This document shows, piece after piece, positions 46,381 through 58,217 of a stretch of DNA of 64,000 nt. The notes beneath the pieces are model-generated. The model did not search any database. It was not told where the DNA came from and was given only the letters and a program-made list of their open reading frames with translations. The position numbers were made by a program, and so were the translations under genes. The DNA lies in the NCBI GenBank assembly GCA_022225965.2, contig JAKJXP020000017.1, forward strand, positions 124,001-188,000, in the 5' to 3' direction. Each line of letters begins with the position of its first letter. Within the stretch, counting starts at the first letter, position 1. This DNA comes from Diatrype stigma (taxonomy: Eukaryota > Ascomycota > Sordariomycetes > Xylariales > Diatrypaceae).

Positions 46381-47533
46381 ATTGCAGACACACAGGTGGA
46401 CGAAGAGTTACAAGGGCTTATTGGAGGGAAGTACGGGATATCATACCACGATGGATGAGGGCGGTGGAAGATTGGGTTGCACAAAGGACATCCATCTATT
46501 CTATTTGACCAGACGAAATCGCAGCTAGATTGGAGAGAGTAAGTCTCCTAGCCCTGAAATGTAGATCTATTCAGCTATCTAAGCGGGAAATCCCCCAGAG
46601 TCGTCACAGGCGCTTCTCGATTCGAGTCAACCTGACGTTTTAACATGTGACTGCTCAGCCAGATGCAACGGTGATAGTGGCTTATCAAGTAAGGGTGGTC
46701 AACTTATCAATCCGGTATAGGATGCACTCCTCCATGTTACCCAAGCTCTCTGACTTCATGTCGTGTCAGATCAATGGCGCTGACCAACTCGGTCCGACTA
46801 TGTATGATTGCTCAATGACACTGTGACATTGGCTAGCGATCCTTTTCAAGCTAGGTGGTTATGAATAGAAGCGAGGAAGACTGGTTCAGCCTTGAGATCA
46901 TGCAGATATTGGAGGCTATACCTATGCATGGAAGACAGGCATCCACACAATCGAGGTTCAAATCCACCCCACGTCGCTCCGTCAGCGAAGGAGGGGTCAA
47001 GTCTTATAGTCATGGGCATGAATAATGTCCGTAAGCTGCTTCATGACCCACCAAGCCACATGGTGAAGCCGTATAAGGGCACCAATAACAGGGTGCCATA
47101 TCTCGATAGGGTGACCAGGTAGGATGTTAAGCACTCCGCCGTGGTGGCCACTAATCTCTGATTCGCCTTTTGCTCATACCACCCAGTTAGATATATATAT
47201 ATAATTCTTGCAGTAAGCGCGATAGCAGCCCTGCGGATCAGTGGAACACACGACTAACCGGTCAGACTTGTGTCTAAATCTCACAAGTCGTAGGATATGT
47301 TGCCTCATAGGGAGGCTTACTGCTGAAAGACTCAGGTCCCTCGGACCCCTGGTTTGTCTGCCCACGTAACAAATGGAATACCTGTAGACTCGCAAATGTA
47401 TAGTACGGATCAAGAGTTACGCTAGAATCGAATAATAGATCACTACCCCCGACCTCTTCATCTTATGTGCATGTGTATTGATCGCTGTCTTGAATCTCCA
47501 GTCTTCAGATAAAACCTACAAGGGGCTCCCACG
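46381..47533. promoter_or_regulatory. Shared upstream region of the divergent P450 and acyltransferase genes
   Basis: About 1.15 kb without a credible gene, likely a bidirectional promoter region for two tailoring genes. A phrase GAGGTTCAAATCC near 46952-46964 resembles a tRNA B-box but has no matching tRNA fold. An alternating TATATATATAT stretch lies at about 47190-47200. Confidence 0.5.
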
Positions 47534-49255
47534 ATGTTGGCCTCCCGCGTCAAATCTTTTAAGAGCTTGTTGTTGAAAAAGAAGTTCGGCAGAAAGGCCA
47601 GAGGCCTGAAATCAGCTCCTATGGTGTGCCAAGCGGAGTCCCAATCCACGGGAGAGGGGGTCTTCTTTCCTCCATATGTAGAGGTCAAACAGACACCGCT
47701 AGCACATTCCAGCTCCTTCTCCCGCCCCATTGGAACCCTCGAAAAGCTGTTCGAGGACATCAGCGAGGTCGGCGGCGGTCCGATAGACCGTGAACACACC
47801 GCATTCTTCACAGTCCTCCAAGTGCGCTTCCCGCCCGTGGTTACGAGGGCCGAGGACCACATCGCGAGGGCCTGGGAAGAAGTCGGCCGGCAGTTCCCGG
47901 CGCTACGCGCCTCAATCTCCTCGTCGAACCGTCCCGACGGCAACAAGCAGTCGATGATAACGGTACAACCCTGGAGCGAATCCAACTTCCGCAACTCGTT
48001 CACAGTGCACCCCGGCTGCCCCAACGTCGACGTATTATTCTCCACCCCTTCCCCAAGACGAACCACGGCAACATGCCACTGGCTCCCAGACCCAGGGCAG
48101 GTGGTGATTCGGACTGCACACTGGCGCACCGACGGCTTCGGCCTGGTCCTGCTGTCCCAGACATTCTTGTCCACGCTGGCTACCACGCTACGCGCTGGGA
48201 TTAGCGCGCCCCTGAGCAACAATTCCGCTAGTCAGCCCCTGTCTGTTCCTCCAAGCCTTGAGGATCTCGTTCGCAAGCACGTACAAGATCATCCAGGTAC
48301 TGCGGCGGACGCTGACGATCTTGCGAATATTTTCGTGGATGGCGGGCGGAGCATCGGCTTCCCTACCCGACCAGGTGCGAGCACCGCTGCGCCTACAGTG
48401 TGCGAGCGCGTAGCCATCCGCATGGATGCGGGCAATTCGGCCAAGCTTGTCAGCGCCTGCCGCACACTAGGGTTCTCCGTCACCAGCGCCGTAAATGCGG
48501 CCGTCATCCGCACCGCGGCGCGGTTCCCTCAGGAGCCGGGGGCGGACGCGTACGTCGTTTTCGCGCCGGTCGACCTCAGAGCGCCGTTAATGGCCGCCGG
48601 GGCCCAAGAGTGTTCGCAGCCGACGGGAAATTACGTCTCGGGGTTGCCACTGCGTGTCGACGGGGTGGCGAAACCTTCAGAGAGCGGCGATAGCGTGCCG
48701 GGAAAGAGATTCGGCGAACTGGTGCACGAACTGGGCTCCATCTATTCCCAGGATGTCACGAGCTACAGAAGGCCTGACAAGGCAGACGCGAAGACACTCA
48801 ACCTCTTGCAGCTATCTGAACCTTACATTCAGAGGATGGCAGGGCTCTATTCCAAGTTTCCGGCGCCGGGGTGCCCATTTCCCAAGACGCCTGTGATCAG
48901 TAGCTTCGGAAATATGGATACGTTCATCAAGCAGGAATACCGCAGCAGCAGCGTTGTTGACGACGATGACGCGATGCTCGCGGCGACGAAACTGAATGTC
49001 ACCGACTTCTGGGTGGGCTGCGACTGCGCGAGGCCGATGATAGTATTCAACCCGTACAGCTGGGGCGGAGAGTTCACCCTGCTGGCTGCCTGGGATCACA
49101 GCTACTATAGTAAAGAGTTCGTCCTTGATGTACTCGAGAAGACCATGGCAGAGCTGTACGAAGGGCTCGAGATGGGCCAGACGCCGTATCGGATAATAAG
49201 CGGTCAGTGTAAACATCTTTCGGATGATCTTTGCAGGTTGTCATTAACACCATAG
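47534..49255 (+). CDS. Acyltransferase of the Tri3/15-O-acetyltransferase type
   Basis: A single exon of 573 aa; a second in-frame ATG (MVCQAES, at about 47621) could also start translation. The protein has the BAHD/condensation-like fold pattern seen in trichothecene 15-O-acetyltransferase (Tri3) and related cluster enzymes. Features are RPIGTLEKLFEDI near the start, the active-site HxxxDG motif as HWRTDGFG (about residues 199-206), CRTLGFSVTSAVNAAVIRT, VFAPVDLRAPL, SSFGNMDTFI and VFNPYSWGGEFTLLAAWDHS near the end. These enzymes transfer acetyl or longer acyl groups from CoA to a hydroxyl. It is the obvious partner for a hydroxyl placed by the divergent P450; substrate and acyl donor are unknown. 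Confidence 0.88.
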   Translation: MLASRVKSFKSLLLKKKFGRKARGLKSAPMVCQAESQSTGEGVFFPPYVEVKQTPLAHSSSFSRPIGTLEKLFEDISEVGGGPIDREHTAFFTVLQVRFPPVVTRAEDHIARAWEEVGRQFPALRASISSSNRPDGNKQSMITVQPWSESNFRNSFTVHPGCPNVDVLFSTPSPRRTTATCHWLPDPGQVVIRTAHWRTDGFGLVLLSQTFLSTLATTLRAGISAPLSNNSASQPLSVPPSLEDLVRKHVQDHPGTAADADDLANIFVDGGRSIGFPTRPGASTAAPTVCERVAIRMDAGNSAKLVSACRTLGFSVTSAVNAAVIRTAARFPQEPGADAYVVFAPVDLRAPLMAAGAQECSQPTGNYVSGLPLRVDGVAKPSESGDSVPGKRFGELVHELGSIYSQDVTSYRRPDKADAKTLNLLQLSEPYIQRMAGLYSKFPAPGCPFPKTPVISSFGNMDTFIKQEYRSSSVVDDDDAMLAATKLNVTDFWVGCDCARPMIVFNPYSWGGEFTLLAAWDHSYYSKEFVLDVLEKTMAELYEGLEMGQTPYRIISGQCKHLSDDLCRLSLTP

Positions 49256-50131
49256 CAGGTTGTTGCAATGCTGCGACGCATAAGTGATTAATGTTCCATT
49301 CAGAAATGTGGTCGTACGACGAAGTATTCAGCTACCCTGGGTCAACAGCTTCAACTCTGACGACTAAAGCACGCGCAAGAGTTGTAGTAAACGCAACACG
49401 CGAAGAAATGGGTTGTAAGAGAGCGGCCATTCAGAAGAAGTGAATGATTTCTTTTCTTTTACATGTGTACAAATATCTGGAACAGTATAAAGGCGTATTT
49501 GAAAGTATAGTTAAGGGATGGGGAGTAGGATGACATCGGAGATCCTGGCCCGTCCAATGTAGTACCACATGGATTCCTTTTTATACATGATAACCGGGGC
49601 GGGTAGGGTTTAAGGGGTAGGGGTAGGTAGTCTGTACTCCTGAGGGGGCAATATAGGTATGGCTTTTTGCAGTGGTTAACGTAATGGACCCTGTGCACCT
49701 TGACCTACATATGCCAGTCCCGAGTTGCACAAGTGACGATACTATCAGAATGTACAGTGTGGGATCGGGATTCTTTAGAACGGATCCTGCCTGCTGGCTG
49801 GGGGGTAACATGATAAGTATCTAGTACCCCGCCCATCCGTCTACGAATAGGGGAAGGGCCCCATATCTTTTCGGTATATAAGCGGTATTCTATCCCAGGG
49901 GAACTCCAGGCAGCCCAGAGAAGTCTTACATCGCGCATATACGTGAGAAATTCGACGAACACTGATCGATATATTGAACGCTATTGGCTATATCTTCACA
50001 TATGATTTGCTGATAAACAGGCCCTGCCTTTGTCCCATACTATACTACTCACCCATCATTACACAGCATACACCATATCGACCAGATTAGATACCTACCT
50101 ACCTTTACTACTCTTCTAACCTGACCTACCA
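49256..50131. promoter_or_regulatory. Upstream region of the O-methyltransferase gene
   Basis: About 880 bp without a gene. A TATA box (TATATAAG) at 49875-49882 lies about 250 bp before the O-methyltransferase start. A run of ACCTACCTACC occurs just before the start codon. Confidence 0.55.
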
Positions 50132-51686
50132 ATGGCTTCTCCAGCCCCCATTCCAAAGCAAGAGGTCTCCATCGCCGCGCTCGCGGAACGGATCTCGTCT
50201 TCCTGTTCGCAGATTCGCGACTACCTGGCCGCTAGCTCACTGCCGGAGCCCACGTTCGTAGCGACGGCGGCAGGGAATGGGGGCGGTATTCCGGACACTA
50301 TCGAGTATGAGGCCCTTCGCGCGCCACTGAACGATGCGCTGCACGACCTGCTCCGCTTGATTAACGGGCCGGTTAACACGCTGACTGAGCTTGTCTTCTC
50401 GCACTACGACCTCGCGGCCCTGCAGATCGCCCTCGATCGGCGATTCTTCGACCATGTTCCCCTCCCTGAGGCCAAGGAGCGAGAATTATCGGCAAAGGCT
50501 GACACGGAGAAGCCGAAGTTGAGCGTCGCTGGAATTGCGCGTAAGGCCGGTATGGATGAAGACCGCACAGGGCGGGTCCTGGGGCTGCTGGCGACGCACC
50601 GGATCTTCGAGGAGGTCGGAGCTGAGGTAGGTGCCGGGGGCAGCTTTTTCGCGCACACTGCCAGCTCGGCATTTCTGGCCCGAAACCCAGACTTCCACGC
50701 CGTGGCCGAAATGCAGATGGACGACATGTTCAGAGTCGCGCCCGAGGCATCGGCCATGATCTCCGGCAACCCGTTCGGCTCGGACCCGTCTCAGTCAGTC
50801 TTCCACCAGAGACACGGTACCTCGCTGTACCAGTACTACGAGCAGAGGCCGGAGAAGGCGCGTCGGTTCGCCCGAGCGATGAGCTGCTGGTCTCAGGGTA
50901 AGTCAACCAGCTGGCCTCATTCTTCCCATTCCCTGGTTTCACGCTTGCCCCTTCCAAACCCGTAACGATAATTTGATCATGATTTAAACCCCCTATTCCC
51001 CAGTTAACCGACACGTCGACGAGCTGTACGGCTTTCCGTGGGCATCTCTTGGAAATGGAACAGTGGTCGACGTCGGCGGCGGGAACGGGCACACCTCCGT
51101 CGAGCTTGCTCGGGTAAGTTTGCCTTGATAGATACCTCTTAGTTCGGCATATTTCTGTGTCCACCCCGTTGGCACTAGAGAGCATCTTTCCTCTGAGAAT
51201 TTTTCTTGAAAACAGATGTTTCCCTCGCTCCAGTTCATCGTCCAGGACATCTCTCCCCACATGCTGTCTGAGGCGGACCAGGACGTCGGCGGACGCGTGA
51301 CGTTCCAGCAGCATGACTTCTTCAACTCACAGCCCGTGCGTCAGGCGTCCGCGTTCGTCATTCGCCAGTGTCTACACAACTACGACGACCCAGACGCGGC
51401 TCGGATACTCCGCGCGGTGGTCCCGGCTTTGGAGCAGTGCGCTGCCAGGACGCCACTGCTCATCAGCGACATAATCGTGCCCGAGCCCGGCACGGCTGCC
51501 AGGTGCCAAGAGCATCATCTCAGGCAGATCGACTGTTGCATGATGGTTCTACAAGGTGCTAAAGAGAGGACCAAGGGAGGGTTCAATAAGATAATCAAGG
51601 AGGCGGACGAGCGGCTGCAGATTATAAGCGTACGCAGTAATCCAATGGGTCTGGGCTTGGTTGAGGTGCATTTAATTGCAAAATAA
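50132..51686 (+). CDS. SAM-dependent O-methyltransferase (plant/fungal type II)
   Basis: The model has three exons, 50132-50897, 51004-51113 and 51216-51686 (448 aa), with introns of 106 and 102 nt. The N-terminal part is the helical dimerisation/winged-helix domain (LSVAGIARKAGMDEDRTGRV, then a wing ending FFAHTASSAFLARN). The C-terminal Rossmann domain has SAM motif I VDVGGGNGHTSVELA (about 290-304), the conserved IVQDISPHML and VTFQQHDFF, and the catalytic pattern RQCLHNYDDPDAARIL, whose His is the usual general base. It ends with LISDIIVPEPG and a short terminal segment. It methylates a phenolic or carboxylic oxygen in fungal polyketide clusters; the exact target here is unknown. Confidence 0.92.
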
Positions 51687-52960
51687 ATGAGGTCATTATA
51701 GCCAAAGGAGTGGCTGTTGTGTTACGGTAACAACCTGGAGAATAACTAAGGCTAAGCTAAGGTTCCGAATGGGGCACCAATGGGCTGAGGACTTCGAACA
51801 AGAGAATCACAACCACTAATATGAGCAGGAGGATGAGGGCAATGATACCACGGTAGTAACCCGAAGATTCGAACAGCGGCTGCACGGCGGCCGCTCTTCA
51901 ACCACGTCCCGTTCTCCGTACAGATCTTGTTCTTTACCCAGAGACCGTTCGGCTGCTGCCGCGACTGCCAGCGCAGAGAATTCCCGTACACCATCTCCTT
52001 CAGGCAAAGACGCGACCTTTCATGTGAGCCAATACAAATTTGATGGCATCGTTGAGCAGGGTTTGAGAGCTACCTTTCAAAGTAGCTAGGTCATGGTCAC
52101 AGCGTCCACGTGGCGGCGACAGCAGCTAGCTAGTAACGCAATGAGAATTGTAAAAATTTTATAATATAGAGGACGTTGGCTTTGATTGTGAGTAATAAGG
52201 GTTAATTAGTTACGCAGTGCAGCTGCCTGATGGTAGTCTAGACTTCTTAGAACTAGCAGTAGCGGAATGATTGGCAGATGGATAGGGGTAGATAACTTTT
52301 GAACAAACCAATAATCGCCGCAACTGTAACTAGAATGAAAACGGTTCTTATAGGTTACCAGGGATCCCATGCCATTGCAGTTCAGCTCCCTGAAAGGCTG
52401 AAAATATTGATTGGAACTTTCCACTTTTGGAACATGCAAGGGCTTAGAGGGATGTAAGAGGATATCGCAGGTTATATTGCAACGCTGGTAAAGCTCAGCA
52501 CGCCTCCCAGAAGCTAGCACACAGGGGGGCAGCCTGGGGAGGTCATGATGCAGTTCTTGGCTTCCATACTTCTCTAGCGGAGGAAGCAGACGAGGCTACA
52601 GTAACCCCAAGTCACTAGTCTGTAATGTGCATATGCTCAGCTCTCAATATGCTCGCAGCCGTATCTAACTTGAGCTGATTGGATTACAACTTAGGAATCA
52701 TCTCTCTCTTGTCGCTCATGACTTACCGACGATGGAAACATTGGCATATTCTCATGCTAGGTGTCAGATCTTGCATACGGTTTCTCAGAGGATCGCGAGG
52801 AAAAGGCGAGCCGGTGGTTCCGTTTCCTCATAGAACATCTGCCGTAGCGTCTATATAAAGTGAGGTCTGCTCCAACATGATCCCCTCGTCTCCCGCTCAG
52901 ATACTCCCACCCAACAGCATATTCAGCTATAGTCTCTCAGTGCAATAAAATCGTTTCCAC
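51687..52960. other. Intergenic region upstream of the DUF6923-like gene
   Basis: About 1.3 kb with no gene I can support. A TATA box (TATATAAAG) at 52852-52860 is about 100 bp before the next start codon. Confidence 0.5.
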
Positions 52961-54221
52961 ATGGCTCCTCTTAGCTCACTTTCCGTCTTCTTGGCTATCC
53001 CCGTGGGAGCTCTTGCTGTCCCATGGCTTCCGGAGCTACCAGGAAATACCACATGGTATGTGATCAGATATAGCGGATGAATCCCAAAGCTTACTGTCCC
53101 AAAGAACTCTGGACTAACATCTTCCAGTATGTTTCACGGGTCTCTCGACTTTACCCCTTGCGAAGGCAGAGATCGATATTCAGGGTCAAGGTCAGGGTCA
53201 GGCCGGGTTATTGACGCACAGTAGGCTTGCCAACTACCGTGACTGTAACAGCAACAGTCATAACTACTGCGACTCCGAGTGCCGAGCCAACTTCTCCTCC
53301 CTTGCAATGTGATGAATATGTAAATTACCATCCCTCTGCCCGCCCCCCAACCTTACACTTGCACCCCCTTTCTCCTATATGTCCTTCATCGTCTTCTCTC
53401 CGGCCCATTTCACATAACCAACCACAAAACGCACCCGAGATCATCCTCGAATACATGAAGCCCGGCGGGTACCTCTTATACCCTTACTAACAGTAAATTA
53501 ACCAATCAAGGGCTACCTCATTCAATACAACTCCCTCTACCGAGTAGACCTGCAGACAGGCGACTACGCCACCGTAGCGACCGACGTAACGGCTGCCAAC
53601 AACGTCAACGCGATCGGATACAATGTGCTGGATGACTACCTATACGGGATCGCAAACCCGTCGCGGCAGCTGGTGCGGATCTCGTCGGCGGGCGCGTCGA
53701 GCGTGGTGGCGACCTTCGACACAACGCAGATGGCCGATGCCACCGCCAACGTAGGTGACATCGACGGCGACGGGCACTTCTGGTTCGGGTCCGCGGGCCG
53801 CTCCTGGTACGAGGTCGACCTAGTTCCGGGATCCCCGACGTACGGCACCGTCCTGGCTAAGGGTACCGCCAACCTCCCCTCTGGCCTAACCGTCGCCGAC
53901 TGGGTCTATGTCCCTGCGGCCGGCGCCTACCTCTGGACCGTGGCGCGGGCGAGCAATGAAGGCGGCCGCTCGGTGCTCCTGCGGTTCAGTTTGGCTACCA
54001 AGGAGTGGGAGGTTATCGCGCGGTACAGCGTGCTTGCGCCTGGCGGATTTGGCGCGCTGTACGGCATCAACAACGGGACCCTGTACGCCTCGAACAACCA
54101 AAACGGCGAGATCTGGGCATTCGATGTACTTGGTAGCGGCGTCGCGCCGTATCTGGCATCCAGTGGGCCTGTATCCGGCTCAAACGATGGGGCTCGGTGC
54201 GTGACTAACATGCTCGTATGA
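52961..54221 (+). CDS. Secreted beta-propeller-like protein (DUF6923-like); 5' structure uncertain
   Basis: The N-terminus (MAPLSSLSVFLAIPVGALA) is a clear signal peptide ending at 53055 with a GTATGT donor. The last exon (53511-54221) encodes GYLIQYNSLYRVDLQTGDYA, NAIGYNVLDDYLYGI, VGDIDGDGHFWFGS and NNGTLYASNNQNGEIW, the repeated blade pattern I associate with DUF6923. It follows QCDEY (exon ending 53319) across a 191-nt intron. How the signal exon joins is unclear. A frame-keeping route is 53055 to 53280 through a weak acceptor (281 aa). The strongest acceptor (CTTCCAG, 53127) leads into a frame that stops at 53222. The Thr/Val-rich linker VTVTATVITTATPS (about 53230-53275), usual in such proteins, is in a frame neither route reads through cleanly, so a small lesion is possible. 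Its role is unknown; it is probably secreted. Confidence 0.65.
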
Positions 54222-56143
54222 GGTTTCTTTGGCTTTTCGGAGGACTGCTCATGCCGAGTCTGGGGAAGATTAGTCTCTTCGGAAGTGTGCTTGTCGATAC
54301 TGGGGTTCCGAGATGTGTGGCTAGTTCTTCTCACTCCATCCATGTATTTGATATGATACTATGATTGATACAGAAATGGTATCTGTGGACTCGTCATCCT
54401 ACTCCACGGGACAACATAGTGCAGAGATTGCTTGGTGGACATTGTGATTATTAACCTTCTAATATTGATTCAAATGAGCTCTAGATACGTTACTCTTCTT
54501 TGAAAGAGCGTTGCCTCCAGAGAAAGACTAGTTATATTGAGTAGTTTCACATGATTTGAGCCAGTGATTGATGCCTGCAACCAGTTTACATTACCGCGGA
54601 CTTCCACAGTTGCCCCCATGATCAACATGGACTTGCATACGTCATGTTTCTAGACAGCGTACATGAAAGTCAGTATTCGTAGCCCCTGGCTTTCAAGCTG
54701 TTTCCTCGGGCGCTTGAAGGGCTCATTGTCATCCAGTCGAGGTGGACAAACAGTGAACCCGCATATCATCCCCATGAGTTGTAGTATCCTATTCGCCTTG
54801 GTGACATTGAAACCAGTCACCGCCCGAACTACGCTTCTAGTAGTGACCCCATTTCTAGTAGCACTCCCTATACTGTACCGTAGCCCTTTCTAAACTCGGC
54901 ATTCCCACAGCCGACCAAGCCACCTCGGTGCTATTGGAGCCGTAGTCAGGGAACCAGTGGTCAACCTCCTGTGACCCCTATGACGTCAAGTCCGACTGTA
55001 TCGTCTTGGACGACCCGGAGGATCCCTGGCACATAATAGGTATAATAAGAAGGTCACCAGCAATCCATCTGGAAAGGAACAAAACTTCGGCACGTGCGAA
55101 CCGTAGTATAGGCATACTATGTAAGAATTAGGCAAAGAAGGTGGGGGCCTCGGATTTTCGAACTGTGGGGGAGAGGGGAGGAATCTTATTCAGGGGTTTC
55201 CCATCACTGATACACATAGTCTCGCACGCGTATAACATTAATCACGTGTCCTCTAGTCTTTTGACACGCAGACACGAAAGCCGCAGGTATCTCGACGGGG
55301 TCACCGGCGCATATAAATAGCAAAGCTTTACATGAGGACTTGTTCAACAGGAATATCAAGCCGAAAAGAGGTTTTTATCCTAGAAAACCCTTTTGATCCC
55401 CGCGAGACTCTCTCAAAGCCTTTATGTTCACCCCAGTCGTCTAAGTCTTTTGGGGCCTTCAAGCTGCACTAGCTGACTAGGTGACTATTATGGGTATGAA
55501 TCCGGGGGTTTCCACTAAACTCCATGGGGAGGCTCGATATCGCTATGATGTGCATCCGGGGTTAGAGGAGCGTTGATCTTGCCGCTAGTCAGCTGTCCAG
55601 GATGGTGCGAGGGACCATGTAAGGAGCAAAGGACGTCACCATCGAACGAGCTGTGCACAGCGTCGTTTATTATGTAGCCCTCGGGCATTAATTATAGCAC
55701 CTGTCGCTAGAGCTGCGACGGTGGTCGACAAATGACAAAGCAAGAATCCGGGTTGGGGGCTACGGCGGCGCTACGCTAATCTGCGCCTCGCTAAATGCGG
55801 CTGCTACGAGCGAGAGTTCGGGCATTGTGCCCGGTCTCTCTCGAGGACATCTCTGTAAACGTCCCATGGGATTGGAAAACCTGGGGGATCCCTGATATGG
55901 TCCACTTCTCATCGCTATAGATGGAAGCGGTCGATGCGGGAGTGGGGGAGCAGTAGGAAGGGGAAGAGAGGCTTCGACCTTGAGCGCGGCAATTGTCGTG
56001 ATGTGCTATGTGTATAAAGTACGCAGATATCCCAACGCCAACGCTAGAGACATGATAAACGTTTACCTTCTCTATTTGTTGTCTATCAAAACCATAGACT
56101 GAGAAAAAGTATTCGCGTCCTAAGCGCGAAGGACAGTACAAGC
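54222..56143. other. Intergenic region upstream of the MFS transporter
   Basis: About 1.9 kb without a credible gene. It includes a TATA-like TGTATAAAG near 56011, about 130 bp before the transporter start, and CATATAAATAG near 55309 with no gene behind it. No remnant of a biosynthetic enzyme was recognised. Confidence 0.5.
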
Positions 56144-58217
56144 ATGTCGGTGGCAGCAGTGAAGCAGCCTTACTTTGGGCTCAAGGGGAAATGGCTGGTA
56201 TTCTGGATCACTGTAAGGCAGTTTTCATCGTGGTCGAGAAACACGTTGTAAGGGCGTCGTACTAATGAGGGACCAGGTAGCATGTTCCACAGATATGAGT
56301 CTGTTTGGATATGACCAAGGTGTATTCAGTAAGTTACTCTTCCGCATCACTGTTGGCTTATTGCTGGCAAGAGAGATTGTCTCTGACTGCCCCTTTCTCC
56401 ATTCTAGGTGGTGTGGTAATCACAAAAGACTATCTTGATGTACATGATCTAAACGGACCCGAAAAGACAAGCATCCTGTCCATCATTACATCCATATATA
56501 CCATTGGGTGCTTTTTCGGGGCTGCGGCTGCGTTTACCATCGGAGAGCGATTTGGAAGGAAAAAGACCATCGTCATCGGCACTGTTATTATGACATTAGG
56601 CGCGATCTTGCAGACGACCTCCTACAGTGTGCCACACATGATCGTCGGCCGCATCATCACAGGGTGAGCTCAGCCGCAGTCTTCGGCTCCGAGGGCACTA
56701 TGGAAGCTGACCTCCTGGATCATTTAGGATTGGAAATGGAATCAACACAGCTACGGCCCCGGTGTGGCAGACAGAAACATCGAAGGTCCATAACCGAGGC
56801 TTTCTGGTGGTCTTTGAGATGAGTATGAACATCGTCGGTTACATGCTTAGCAATTGGGTGAACTATGGTCTGTCATTTGTTGGAGGCCCCATCGCGTGGC
56901 GTCTCCCCTTGGCGATTCAAGTAAGAAAGATCCTGTTGTTCTCCTCTCCCCGCCCCATATATCCCCCCTATTACATCTGAAGGGCGATATCCAAAGCTGG
57001 CATATATGAGCATAGCCTTGAAAATTCCTTTACATATTCTAGGAGAGCCTTCAAACTACTACAATATTAACATTATACATCTAGCTCTTGTTCTGCGTTG
57101 TCCTATTTTCCACCGTTCCATGGTTACCGGAATCTCCAAGGTGCGTATCATGTCCCTCGGTGCTAGACACTGGCTAGCAAAGCACCCAAACATAAGCTAA
57201 TGCGCTGTGGTAAACAGGTGGCTCCTCGCCCATGGTCGAGAGAAAGAAGCCACCGAGATTCTGGCTGCCCTGGAGGATAAGCCGGTCGATGACGCTCACA
57301 TCATCGCAGACAGGCAGGAGATCATGTTTAGCGTAGAGTATGAGCGGAAGAACGCAACGCGCTGGCGGGACCTTCTGCGCGGCCGTACGGGAGCTGGGAC
57401 GAAATCAGTGCGGCGGCTTCTGCTGGGATCGGGCACGCAGGCTATGCAGCAGCTCGGCGGTATCAACATCATGAGCTACTACCTGCCCACGCTCCTGCAG
57501 GAGTCTGTCGGGCTCGACGACCGCATGGCGCGCCTGATCACAGCGTGCGCTTCGGTGGCGTACTTGGCCGCGTCGCTCGTCGCGGCGCCGATGGTCGAGC
57601 GCTTCGGCCGCCGCAAGATGATGATGGTGTCGACGGGTATCCAGTTCTTCTGCTTTCTGCTCATGACGGTGCTGCTGTACTACACAGAGAAGGAGGGCTA
57701 CCCGCACCAGATCGAGGTGGCCAAGGCGTCGGTCGTCTGGTTCTTCGTCTATCTGATGGGCTTCGGCCTCGGCATGCTCGGCATCCCCTGGCTGTACCCG
57801 ACCGAGATCAATTCGCTACCGATGCGGACCAAGGGTGCGGCCGTAGCGACCATGACAGACTGGATTACCAACTTCATCGTCGTCGAGGTGACCCCCATCG
57901 GCATCCAGTCGCTGGGCTGGAAGTTCTACATCATCTGGACCGTCACCAACGCCATGTTTATGCCGGTCCTCTACTTGTTCTACCCCGAGACTGCCAACCG
58001 CACCCTCGAGGATCTCGATGCGTACTACCGTGAGGACCCGCCCCTCCTGGCCTGTCGCGACGCCGAGTCCATATCCGTCCGCCGGCCGGCACGGTTTGTC
58101 CTCGCTCATGACCGCGACGTCGAACAGGCTGCTGGTGATCTGAGGAGACGCTCTGTTTTCGAGCACAATGCGGAAAAGAAGTCCTCTGATGAGAGTAGTG
58201 CTGAACGACGTACATAG
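56144..58217 (+). CDS. MFS transporter, sugar-porter family
   Basis: The model has six exons, 56144-56212, 56277-56328, 56408-56663, 56728-56920, 57085-57140 and 57218-58217 (541 aa). Phases match throughout. The fifth exon is 56 nt and encodes LLFCVVLFSTVPWLPESP. Sugar-porter signatures are all present: SLFGYDQGVFSG in helix 1, GERFGRKKTI, GRIITGIGNGI, PESPRWLLAHGR, QAMQQLGGINIMSYYLP in helix 7, VERFGRRKMM, PWLYPTEI in helix 10 and YPETANRTLEDLD at the end. It is a plasma-membrane proton symporter of the Stl1/lactose-permease-like branch; the substrate is unknown. It sits at the right edge of the biosynthetic genes, but sugar porters are rarely product exporters, so cluster membership is doubtful. 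Confidence 0.92.

Noticed and set aside
46952..46964. B-box-like GAGGTTCAAATCC
   Set aside because: Flanking bases do not form a five-pair T stem and no A-box with proper spacing was found.
56144..58217. Calling this MFS gene the product exporter of the cluster
   Set aside because: Its signatures are those of sugar porters, not of drug:H+ antiporters, so that role is not supported.
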